Origin: Flavobacteriales bacterium
GTDB taxonomy: Bacteria; Bacteroidota; Bacteroidia; Flavobacteriales_D; Crocinitomicaceae
Assembly: GCA_947476515.1 (NCBI GenBank)
Contig: CANJQZ010000057.1
Location: 1 to 9,571, forward strand
Direction: 5' to 3'
DNA length: 9,571 nt
The position numbers were made by a program, and so were the translations under genes. Positions 1-6,362 of the stretch are shown here, in pieces. The notes beneath the pieces were generated by a model, which was not told the DNA's origin, ran no database searches, and worked only from the letters and a program-made list of their open reading frames with translations. Position 1 is the stretch's first letter. Each line of letters opens with the position of its first letter.

Positions 1-724
1 CTGCACCTTCTTCCATATCCAATTGACCTTCAAGAAGTGCTTCCCTTTTATTCGCTGGATTCATTTGATATGTTTTTTTATCTCCTGATTTTGGCGCAGA
101 ATTTAAAGCATCTCTAAATGGACCATAGAAAGCACTTGCATATTTTGCCGTATAGGACATGATACTTGTATCAGTATATCCCGCTATATCTAACGCTTCA
201 CGAATTACACCAACCCTACCATCCATCATGTCTGAAGGACCAATAATATCAACGCCTGCTTGCGCTTGCGCAACTGCCATTTTAGCTAAAATACTGAGTG
301 TTTCATCATTAACTATTTTCCCATCTACCACAAGACCATCATGTCCATCAGATGAATAAGGATCCATAGCGACATCACTCATAATGACCATTTCAGGAAA
401 TCTTTCTTTAAGTTCACGAATAGCATTCAGATAGAAATTATCTTGTGCATAGCTATAACTAGCTATCTTATCTTTTAATGATTCATCGACAGCTGGAAAT
501 AGATCATAGCTATAAATACCTAAATTCATACAAGCTTCCACTTCAGGAATTAAAGTATCAATTGACCATCTGAAATTATTGGGGAGAGAACCTATCTCTT
601 CTTTCACTCCTTTTCCATCTTTTAAAAAAATAGGATAAATAAGATGCTGAACTCCTAATTGAGTTTCCTCTAACATATTACGAATAGCGCTAGACTTTCG
701 ATTTCTTCTTGGACGAATATTCAT
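1..724 (-). CDS. hemB: Delta-aminolevulinic acid dehydratase (porphobilinogen synthase), 3' end off the window
   Basis: HemB condenses two 5-aminolevulinate molecules into porphobilinogen in the cytosol, the first common step of tetrapyrrole (haem) synthesis. The first 241 residues are present; the family is usually about 320-330 long, so roughly the last quarter is missing at the left edge. Visible signatures are the N-terminal RPRRNRKS segment, PSDMMDGRVG (163-172), the active-site stretch SYTAKYASAFYGPF with the probable substrate-binding lysine K194 (190-203), and KTYQMNPAN (217-225). The second active-site lysine lies outside the window. The metal-site loop reads DVAMDPYSSDGHDG (117-130), with Ala and Asp where zinc-type enzymes have three cysteines, so this is a zinc-independent, probably magnesium-type enzyme. 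The ATG at 722-724 lies 8 bp after the fabG stop, so the two genes are probably cotranscribed. The identification is secure. Confidence 0.97.
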   Translation of the reverse strand, partial: MNIRPRRNRKSSAIRNMLEETQLGVQHLIYPIFLKDGKGVKEEIGSLPNNFRWSIDTLIPEVEACMNLGIYSYDLFPAVDESLKDKIASYSYAQDNFYLNAIRELKERFPEMVIMSDVAMDPYSSDGHDGLVVDGKIVNDETLSILAKMAVAQAQAGVDIIGPSDMMDGRVGVIREALDIAGYTDTSIMSYTAKYASAFYGPFRDALNSAPKSGDKKTYQMNPANKREALLEGQLDMEEGA

Positions 725-732
725 TTCAAAAA

Positions 733-1479
733 TTACATTAACATCCCACCACAGACATGAAGGGTTTGACCCGTAATATACGCAGACATATCAGAAGCTA
801 GAAAAACAGTAGCATTGGCAACATCTATTGGTTGACCACCTCTTTTTAATGGAATGGAATTTCTCCAAGTTTCTACTACTGTTTGATCTAATACTTCTGT
901 CATTTCTGTTTCAATAAACCCAGGTGCGATAGCATTACATCTAATATTCCTTGAACCTAATTCAGCAGCAATGGATTTGGTAAAGCCAATTAAGCCTGCT
1001 TTTGAAGCCGCATAATTCGATTGACCAGCATTTCCTTTTACACCAACAACTGATGACATATTGATAATAGAGCCACTTCTTGCTTTAAGCATAGGCTTTT
1101 GAACTGCCTTAGTCATATTAAAAGCTGATTTCAAATTGGTATTGATCACTTCATCCCATTGTTCTTCAGTCATGCGCATCAACAAAGTATCTCTTGTTAT
1201 TCCTGCATTATTAACGAGAACATCAATGGTTCCATATTCCGCAACAATATCATCAACCAATTTTTGCGCATCATCATATTTAGAAGCATCAGACTTAAAT
1301 CCTTTTGCCTTTCCACCGTTTGCTGTTAACTCATTTACTAGAGCATTAGCTTTTTCTTCAGAGGAAAGATAAGTAAAAATCACTGTCGCACCTTGTTGTA
1401 CACATTCTGAAGCAATAGCTTTTCCAATACCTCTGGAGGCACCGGTAATCAATACAATTTTATTGTCTAAAAGTCCCAT
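733..1479 (-). CDS. fabG: 3-oxoacyl-ACP reductase
   Basis: This NADPH-dependent short-chain dehydrogenase reduces 3-oxoacyl-ACP to 3-hydroxyacyl-ACP in the type II fatty-acid elongation cycle. The 248-residue protein has the usual FabG length. The Rossmann motif TGASRGIG lies at 12-19, NNAG at 90-93, and the catalytic tetrad is N115, S143, Y156 and K160 (Y-x3-K in NYAASK). The C-terminus, HVCGGMLM, resembles the HVNGGM-type end of FabG, with Cys in the usual Asn position. The frame stays open upstream to a GTG at 1494, but I chose the ATG at 1479. MGLLDNKIVLITG is the normal FabG start, and the GTG would fall only 2 nt after a promoter -7 box. The gene is transcribed away from the YiiX-like gene and is followed closely by hemB. 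FabG paralogues in other pathways look alike, but this one matches the housekeeping enzyme well. Confidence 0.94.
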   Translation of the reverse strand: MGLLDNKIVLITGASRGIGKAIASECVQQGATVIFTYLSSEEKANALVNELTANGGKAKGFKSDASKYDDAQKLVDDIVAEYGTIDVLVNNAGITRDTLLMRMTEEQWDEVINTNLKSAFNMTKAVQKPMLKARSGSIINMSSVVGVKGNAGQSNYAASKAGLIGFTKSIAAELGSRNIRCNAIAPGFIETEMTEVLDQTVVETWRNSIPLKRGGQPIDVANATVFLASDMSAYITGQTLHVCGGMLM

Positions 1480-1496
1480 ATTTATATTTTTCACTA

Positions 1497-1504
1497 CAAA
1501 GATA
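1497..1504 (-). promoter_or_regulatory. Bacteroidota-type -7 box for fabG-hemB
   Basis: Read on the minus strand this is TATCTTTG, an exact match to the Bacteroidota primary-sigma -7 consensus TAnnTTTG. Transcription would begin a few bases downstream, near 1490, leaving a leader of about 10 nt before the ATG at 1479. A convincing -33 TTTG was not found; the closest sequence at the right distance is TTACTG near 1525-1530. Confidence 0.6.
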
Positions 1505-1535
1505 AAGATAATGTTTTTTAGCAGCAGTAATTCCT

Positions 1536-1543
1536 TATTTTTG
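1536..1543 (+). promoter_or_regulatory. -7 box (TATTTTTG) abutting the YiiX-like start codon
   Basis: TATTTTTG matches TAnnTTTG exactly and lies 5 bp upstream of the ATG at 1549. The expected transcription start falls at or within a few bases of that ATG, so the transcript would be leaderless or nearly so. No clear -33 TTTG is seen; the upstream stretch is T-rich (1514-1519). It is divergent to the fabG -7 box, with about 30 bp between them. Confidence 0.5.
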
Positions 1544-1548
1544 ATCTT

Positions 1549-2247
1549 ATGATTTTCGGTTCAAAAGATATAAATTTCAAGATTTACAAAGTAATTTTCT
1601 TTGTAATCATTATAACTGGCTTAGTTTACAGCTTTTCATTTGTTTTGAAGAACAATAAGCAAAAACAAGAATTATTTTCTAAAAATAAAAAAAGTAATTT
1701 TTCTGTTCAAGATGGTGACATTATATTTCAATCCTCCTATTCGAAACAAAGTCAAGCCGTTGAAATTGCGACAAACTCAAAATACTCTCATTGTGGAATT
1801 ATATTTATTGAAAATAGCGTCCCTTATGTTTACGAAGCGGTTCAGCCGGTAGGGAAAAGAAAACTATCCGACTGGATTAGTAGTGGTGTAGATCAAACTT
1901 GTGTAATCAAGAGATTTAAAGGTATTGATACACTAAATAAAAATTCAATTTTAAGAATGAAAGAATACGCAGCATCTCAATTCGGAAAAAATTATGATGG
2001 ATATTTTTCCTGGACTGACAAAGAAATGTATTGTTCCGAACTGGTTTACAAGACTTATAAAAACTGCATTAACTTCGTTTTAGCCCAACCGAAAACACTT
2101 AGAGATTTTAATATTGATGCCCCTGTAGTTCGAAAAATAATGAAGGAACGGTATGGTGATGACATTCCTTATGACGAGCTTATGATTTCTCCTGGACAAC
2201 TATATGACGCTCCTTCTTTATACACAGTATACAGCAATGAAAAATAA
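1549..2247 (+). CDS. Membrane-anchored YiiX/YebB-like permuted NlpC/P60 cysteine hydrolase
   Basis: The protein has 232 residues. A single N-terminal hydrophobic segment (about 13-32) is followed by a lysine-rich linker, predicting an inner-membrane anchor or uncleaved signal with the domain outside the cytoplasm. The rest fits the circularly permuted papain-like fold of the YiiX/YaeF (C92) group. QDGDIIFQ (54-61) opens the domain, the likely catalytic His is H81 in KYSHCGI, a conserved acidic position is E96 in YEAV, and the likely nucleophile is C162 in MYCSELVYK. Known relatives are amidases or lipid-linked hydrolases; the substrate here cannot be read from sequence. No in-frame Met follows until M137, which is inside the domain, so the ATG at 1549 is the only sensible start. 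It overlaps cysC by 11 bp, which indicates one operon and coupled translation. Confidence 0.85.
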   Translation: MIFGSKDINFKIYKVIFFVIIITGLVYSFSFVLKNNKQKQELFSKNKKSNFSVQDGDIIFQSSYSKQSQAVEIATNSKYSHCGIIFIENSVPYVYEAVQPVGKRKLSDWISSGVDQTCVIKRFKGIDTLNKNSILRMKEYAASQFGKNYDGYFSWTDKEMYCSELVYKTYKNCINFVLAQPKTLRDFNIDAPVVRKIMKERYGDDIPYDELMISPGQLYDAPSLYTVYSNEK

Positions 2248-2785
2248 TAGCGCATCTTTCACTATTTGGCTTACAGGGATTTCTGGTGCAGGAAAGACAA
2301 CACTCGCTAATGCTCTTCAAAATAAATTAAAAGAAAATAATATTACCGGTTTTTGCATTGACGGGGATGTTTTAAGAAATGGAATCTGCAAGGACTTAGG
2401 TTTTTCAGATTCAGATCGAAAGGAGAACATGCGTAGAGCTTCTTGCCTGGCTAAAATGATCAACAACCAAGGTCACATCGCTATAGTGTCCTTAATTTCA
2501 CCTTTTAAAGCAGAAAGAGAAATAGCACAGCATTATATTGGCGCAGATAAATTTCTAGAAGTATTTGTTGACTGTTCCTATGAAGATTGTGCAAAACGCG
2601 ATGTTAAAGGATTATATGAAAAATTTGAATCAGGATCGCTAAATCAATTTACTGGAAAAGACAGCATTTACGAGGCACCTGAAAATGCTGCGGTTCATAT
2701 AAAAACAAATGAGCTTGATCTTGAAGTATGTTTACAAACAATCGTTTCTCAAATTGAAGCTAGATTTCAACTTAAATTATCTTAA
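2237..2785 (+). CDS. cysC: Adenylylsulfate (APS) kinase
   Basis: CysC phosphorylates adenosine 5'-phosphosulfate with ATP to give PAPS, the sulfate donor for sulfotransferases and the substrate of PAPS reductase. The 182 residues form a complete single-domain P-loop kinase. Walker A is GISGAGKTT (14-22), the APS-binding DGD and R47 lie at 42-47, and DLGFSDSDRKENMRR (53-67) is diagnostic. ISPFKAER (87-94) carries the conserved serine, and DVKGLYEK (122-129), FTGKDSIYEAP (138-148) complete the family pattern. The ATG at 2237 was preferred to an in-frame ATG at 2204, because the extra 11 residues precede the normal CysC N-terminus and would raise the overlap with the upstream gene from 11 to 44 bp. 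Unlike many cysC genes, it has no cysD, cysN or cysH beside it in this window. It lies 17 bp upstream of a rhodanese gene. Confidence 0.95.
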   Translation: MKNNSASFTIWLTGISGAGKTTLANALQNKLKENNITGFCIDGDVLRNGICKDLGFSDSDRKENMRRASCLAKMINNQGHIAIVSLISPFKAEREIAQHYIGADKFLEVFVDCSYEDCAKRDVKGLYEKFESGSLNQFTGKDSIYEAPENAAVHIKTNELDLEVCLQTIVSQIEARFQLKLS

Positions 2786-2790
2786 TTTAT

Positions 2791-2798
2791 TAACTTTG
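2791..2798 (+). promoter_or_regulatory. Possible internal -7 box before the rhodanese gene
   Basis: TAACTTTG matches TAnnTTTG exactly and fills half of the 17-bp gap between cysC and the rhodanese gene, ending 4 bp before the ATG at 2803. If used, it would give the rhodanese-DedA pair its own leaderless or nearly leaderless transcript. No good -33 element is seen, so chance occurrence in AT-rich DNA remains possible. Confidence 0.4.
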
Positions 2799-2802
2799 CA
2801 GA

Positions 2803-3126
2803 ATGTCTATTCAACAATTACCTCCAAAAAACTGTAGTGAAATCATCGCTAAAGACACCCAAATTCAATGTATTGATGTTCGCGAACCATATGAATATGA
2901 TTTGGGGAATATAGGTTTTGTCAATATCCCTATGAGTGAAACGCTAAACATCAGCGAGCAATTTGACAAAGAAAAACAAACTATAATTTTGTGTAGAAGT
3001 GGCAAAAGGGCCGAAGCAGTAGCAAATTTATTATCAACTGAATATAATTTTACCTCTCTTATTATAGTAGCAGGTGGTATTACCGCTTGGAAAGAGACTA
3101 TTGACAATACCATTCAACTAGACTAA
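2803..3126 (+). CDS. Single-domain rhodanese-like sulfurtransferase
   Basis: This 107-residue cytosolic protein is a lone rhodanese domain of the GlpE/PspE size class. Such proteins carry sulfane sulfur on an active-site cysteine as a persulfide and pass it to thiol acceptors. The CDC25-like features are in order: IDVREPYEY (24-32), NIP (41-43), and the active-site loop CRSGKR (64-69) with nucleophile C64, ending in GGITAW (91-96). There is no signal peptide. The stop codon overlaps the start of the DedA-family gene (TAATG), so the two are probably translationally coupled. The donor and acceptor cannot be told from sequence. Adjacent cysC adds a second sulfur-related gene, though PAPS formation and persulfide transfer are chemically separate. 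Confidence 0.92.
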   Translation: MSIQQLPPKNCSEIIAKDTQIQCIDVREPYEYDLGNIGFVNIPMSETLNISEQFDKEKQTIILCRSGKRAEAVANLLSTEYNFTSLIIVAGGITAWKETIDNTIQLD

Positions 3127-3794
3127 TGGAATTACTTAAAGATTTTTTAGACTTTTTTTTACATTTAGATAAACACTTATTTACTTTGATTCAAGAGTAC
3201 GGAACTTGGATTTATGTCATATTATTTGTAATTATATTTACTGAAACAGGATTGGTTATAATTCCTTTCTTACCAGGTGACTCTTTACTTTTTGCAGCTG
3301 GAACTTTTTGTGCCGGTGTTACCACTAATGGTCAGCATACAGAATTAAATCTATTAATTGTACTTATTTTACTAATTTTTGCAGCCATTTTAGGAGATGC
3401 CTTGAATTATTATATTGGGAAAACGATTGGTGCAAAAGTAATTCGATGTAAATTCAGAGGGCGACAATTATTAAATCAAAAACACATCGATCAGACGCAT
3501 GATTTTTTTAACAAACATGGATCAAAAGCAATTGTTATCGCTCGATTTGTCCCAATTGTCAGAACATTCGCGCCTTTTGTAGCTGGACTTGGAAGTATGA
3601 AATATTTGACATTTTTACGATTTAATATCATTGGTGGATTAGCATGGGTATTAGGCCTAACATTCCTTGGATATTTCTTTGGAAATTTAACTTTTGTGAA
3701 AGAAAACTTTGAAATTGTAATCTTTGGAATTATCATTTTATCTCTTCTTCCTATGTTTTTTGAATTCTTTAAAGCAAGAAAAAAATATAATTGA
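3126..3794 (+). CDS. DedA-family (VTT domain) membrane protein
   Basis: DedA-family proteins are inner-membrane proteins implicated in lipid movement, including recycling of undecaprenyl phosphate in some members, and in proton-dependent homeostasis and drug resistance. The 222 residues carry the family landmarks: E40 in the first hydrophobic region, FLPGDSLLFAAG (48-59), GDALNYYIG (90-98), ARFVPIVRTFAPFVAG (139-154) with both conserved arginines, and N167 plus GG (170-171) before W174. Hydrophobic stretches lie near 28-48, 50-66, 75-97, 135-155, 165-187 and 195-212. The ATG overlaps the rhodanese stop by one base, so this is the last gene of the four-gene set. Its transported substrate is not known; partnership with the rhodanese is inferred from coupling. 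A distant SNARE-associated TVP38-type paralogue is less likely, given the full DedA motifs. Confidence 0.92.
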   Translation: MELLKDFLDFFLHLDKHLFTLIQEYGTWIYVILFVIIFTETGLVIIPFLPGDSLLFAAGTFCAGVTTNGQHTELNLLIVLILLIFAAILGDALNYYIGKTIGAKVIRCKFRGRQLLNQKHIDQTHDFFNKHGSKAIVIARFVPIVRTFAPFVAGLGSMKYLTFLRFNIIGGLAWVLGLTFLGYFFGNLTFVKENFEIVIFGIIILSLLPMFFEFFKARKKYN

Positions 3795-3823
3795 CTTTTT
3801 TAAGTTTAATAAAAACTCTATAT

Positions 3824-3831
3824 TATTTTTG
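3824..3831 (+). promoter_or_regulatory. -7 box for the secreted multidomain protein gene
   Basis: TATTTTTG matches TAnnTTTG exactly. Transcription would start near 3837, giving a 5' leader of about 60 nt before the ATG at 3900. A possible weak -33 is TTTA at 3805-3808, but the spacer of 15 bp is short. No strong terminator separates this gene from the DedA gene, so some read-through is possible. Confidence 0.5.
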
Positions 3832-3899
3832 CCTTCGTGCAATTTTATTTAAATTTATGCCGTCACTAATGTGATTATAATAACAAATACATCAATTGA

Positions 3900-6284
3900 A
3901 TGAAAAATACAATCAAATTATTACTTGTTTTAGCCGTAATTTTTAATGGAAATAATCTTTTTTCACAAGGATGTTTCAATGCTAATTTCTCAGATAATTC
4001 CTTTTTAAATTGGCAAGGGTTTACAGGTACTTGTTGCGGAATCAATACTCCAAATGTTGGAATTGTCCCAGGACAACACACCATAATGACAGGAACAGGA
4101 GTTGATCCATGGGCATGTTCTCCAATAACAGTTGTAGCTCCAGGAAACACCTACTCTGCAATGTTAGGAAATAGTGGGACAGGAGCTCAAGCAGAGCGTT
4201 TACGATATGTTTTTAATATCACACCTACCTCTAATATGATTATCTTTAAATATGCTGTTGTTCTTGAAGATCCAGGACATACTATTGCGCAGCAACCTAG
4301 ATTTGAGGCACAACTAAGTGACACATTAGGAAATCCAATACCTTGTACTTTTTATCAAGTTACGGCTGGAAGTGGAATTCCAGGATTTCAAGCTTGTGGT
4401 CAAATTCGCTCTAAAGACTGGACTACCATTGGTGTAAATGTTTCTGCCTATTTAGGTCAGCAAATTATTCTTGATGTAGCTACTGGTGACTGTTCACTAG
4501 GAGGTCATTTCGGATATGCCTATGTAGTTGCTGATTGTGCATCACTTTACATTGAATCGAGATATTGTGAAAATAGTTTAACACAAACAGTTGAATTGGA
4601 GGCTCCGGATGGATTTGCAAATTATGTTTGGACAGATAGTACAGGAACCGTTGTTGGTAATGGTCAGATTATTTCATTGAACACAACCAATCAGCAAACG
4701 ATCACATGTGCAATTACTTCAGTAAATGGCTGTACGGCTACTTTATCTACAGAGATATTACCTTCCAATGTTGTTGCTCTTTATACTATGGATTCAGTTT
4801 GTGCTGGAGGTGTTATTGACTTAAATAATATTTCTGTATTTACCAACGCTATCCAAGATACCGTAACTTGGAGTTCATCTGATGGTTATTCTGTTCTGGG
4901 AAATACCTTTAGCCATACCTTCCCTGGTCCTGGCGATTATACGGTTCAAATGATTGTAGAATCAGATGCTAATTGTCAAGATACTGTTACCAATACTATA
5001 CATGTTTATAACATCCCTGTTTCAGACTTTAATTTTGCAAATGTTTGTCTTGGTGATCAGGCTCAATTAAATTCCATAAGCTCTATAGCTTCATCAGACA
5101 CCTTAACCAATTTATGGGTAATAAATGTACAAGACACCTTGATTGGAGATACAACTGTATATGATTTCACGCAACCAGGACTTTACAATATAGATTTAAT
5201 AACTACTTCTCAATTTGGATGTGCTGATACTAGTTCGCAATCCATCACAGTATTTAATAATCCAACTGCCAACTTCACCTTCGCAGAACAGTGTGTTGAT
5301 ATAGCAGTTCCATTTACCAATACCACTTCCAATGTATCCCCAATTACATCTTTTGAATGGTACCAAAATGGTACTTTTTTAGACTCTACAATTAATATAA
5401 GTTATTTATACAATACTCCGGGTGCCAACACAATGACACTGATTGCATTGGATAGTTTTCCTAACAATGTTGTTTGTGATGACACCTTAACATTAACTTT
5501 ATTTGTTCATGATAATCCAGTTCTGGCTTATGCTGCAGATACAGTATTGTGTGAAGATGTTCCTTTCACGATTACTTCAAATTCTACCGTAACCACTACA
5601 GAAGTACTCAGTTATAATTGGACAACAGCAGGAAATACAATTGGGACTAATAGTAATTTGAACTATGTTATTACGACACCAGGAATACACTCTATTAATT
5701 ATACTGCCACGACTGCCTTTGGATGTGCAACGGATACCACTTTCAATTTGTATGTGATGACGACTCCAAATGAACCTATACTCTCTATTACAACTCCAGA
5801 TTGTCCAGGCGACCCAATATTCATTACCGCATTAGGTGAATCAAACTCTACAATTAATTGGTCAGGGCCTAGTAATTTCACATCCAATTCATTTAACATT
5901 ATGATGCCAATTTCTCAATCTGAAATGGGCACATATATCGCCTTCATTGTTTCTCAATACGGATGTATTTCAAATACAGCATCAATAATAGCAGATATTG
6001 TAAACATTGGAACCTTAAATGATTTTGATTTCCCAAATGTAATAACTGCTAATAACGATAACACCAACGATGTTTTGGATTTGAAATCATATTTCTCCAC
6101 CTGTGATGCTTATACATGTTATATATTCAATAGATGGGGTCAGCTTCTTTTTGAGCAAGGACAAGACACTCCTCAATTTATGGGTAAAACTCAAGATGGC
6201 GAAGAATTGGTGGAGGGAGTATATTTCTATAAATTAGTATTCCAAGATTATGAAAAACAAGGATATATTCATGTAATTAGATAA
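3900..6284 (+). CDS. Secreted PKD/Ig-repeat protein with type IX secretion (type B) gliding-motility C-terminal domain
   Basis: This 794-residue exported protein has four parts. A signal peptide (about 1-22, hydrophobic core IKLLLVLAVIF, ending near LFSQ) is followed by an N-terminal region (about 24-213) resembling the MAM-like or jelly-roll beta-sandwich of Bacteroidota surface proteins, with NFSDNSFLNWQGFTG at its start and many cysteines. Six PKD/Ig-like repeats (about 216-700) each hold one Cys pair. The C-terminus (about 707-794) fits the CHU_C/gliding-motility-associated domain: FPNVITANNDNTND, then YIFNRWGQLLFE (741-752), DGEELVEGVYFYKL (766-779) and a basic end, HVIR. That domain directs passage through the type IX system (type B signal) and attachment or release at the cell surface. 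The role is probably adhesion or matrix binding; no catalytic domain is recognised. It has its own predicted promoter and a strong terminator. Confidence 0.9.
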   Translation: MKNTIKLLLVLAVIFNGNNLFSQGCFNANFSDNSFLNWQGFTGTCCGINTPNVGIVPGQHTIMTGTGVDPWACSPITVVAPGNTYSAMLGNSGTGAQAERLRYVFNITPTSNMIIFKYAVVLEDPGHTIAQQPRFEAQLSDTLGNPIPCTFYQVTAGSGIPGFQACGQIRSKDWTTIGVNVSAYLGQQIILDVATGDCSLGGHFGYAYVVADCASLYIESRYCENSLTQTVELEAPDGFANYVWTDSTGTVVGNGQIISLNTTNQQTITCAITSVNGCTATLSTEILPSNVVALYTMDSVCAGGVIDLNNISVFTNAIQDTVTWSSSDGYSVLGNTFSHTFPGPGDYTVQMIVESDANCQDTVTNTIHVYNIPVSDFNFANVCLGDQAQLNSISSIASSDTLTNLWVINVQDTLIGDTTVYDFTQPGLYNIDLITTSQFGCADTSSQSITVFNNPTANFTFAEQCVDIAVPFTNTTSNVSPITSFEWYQNGTFLDSTINISYLYNTPGANTMTLIALDSFPNNVVCDDTLTLTLFVHDNPVLAYAADTVLCEDVPFTITSNSTVTTTEVLSYNWTTAGNTIGTNSNLNYVITTPGIHSINYTATTAFGCATDTTFNLYVMTTPNEPILSITTPDCPGDPIFITALGESNSTINWSGPSNFTSNSFNIMMPISQSEMGTYIAFIVSQYGCISNTASIIADIVNIGTLNDFDFPNVITANNDNTNDVLDLKSYFSTCDAYTCYIFNRWGQLLFEQGQDTPQFMGKTQDGEELVEGVYFYKLVFQDYEKQGYIHVIR
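4566..5999 (+). repeat. Six tandem Cys-paired PKD/Ig-like domains within the secreted protein
   Basis: Protein-level repeats are spaced about 78-86 residues apart. Each starts with a Cys in a short strand and ends with a second Cys, usually after Gly or Asn (GC or NC). The pairs are C223/C278, C301/C359, C383/C441, C465/C526, C551/C609 and C635/C689, with spacings of 55, 58, 58, 61, 58 and 54 residues. A PKD-like PG-x-Y/H segment (for example PGDY at 344, PGLY at 426, PGIH at 594) precedes most second cysteines. The DNA copies have diverged, so this is an old duplication and not a recent one. Confidence 0.75.
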
Positions 6285-6303
6285 GCTAATTAATAATTGA
6301 AAT

Positions 6304-6341
6304 AAAAAAAAGGAGCAAATAAATATGCTCCTTTTTTTTTT
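6304..6341. terminator. Bidirectional intrinsic terminator
   Basis: A perfect 6-bp stem, GGAGCA (6312-6317) with TGCTCC (6326-6331), closes an 8-nt loop. It is flanked by eight A on the left and ten T on the right, so it reads as a stem plus U-tract on either strand, and the A and T tracts extend the pairing. It lies 19 bp after the stop of the secreted protein gene and 21 bp after the stop of the convergent gene at 6363-6884, serving both. Confidence 0.93.
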
Positions 6342-6362
6342 ACTTAATATTTTGAGGTGTAC

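Noticed and set aside
159..359. Plus-strand open frame antisense to hemB
   Set aside because: It lies entirely inside the well-supported hemB coding region, has no recognisable domain and is a frame shadow.
1480..1494. Upstream GTG start extending fabG by five residues
   Set aside because: The GTG lies 2 nt after the TATCTTTG -7 box, so it would be upstream of or at the transcription start, and the normal FabG N-terminus begins at the ATG at 1479.
2204..2236. Upstream ATG for cysC
   Set aside because: It adds 11 residues with no counterpart before the Walker A strand and enlarges the overlap with the hydrolase gene to 44 bp. The ATG at 2237 fits better.
3803..3817. Weak hairpin AGTTT/AAACT after the DedA gene as a terminator
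   Set aside because: The stem is 5 bp and AT-only apart from one pair, and no proper T-tract follows directly. It is indistinguishable from AT-rich background.
3863..3874. Small inverted repeat TCAC-TAAT-GTGA in the leader of the secreted protein gene
   Set aside because: The stem is only 4 bp, and the half-site orientation is opposite to a CRP site. There is not enough to call it a regulatory element.
3875..4150. Minus-strand open frame overlapping the start of the secreted protein gene
   Set aside because: It covers the signal peptide and N-terminal domain of a well-supported gene and shows no protein features of its own.
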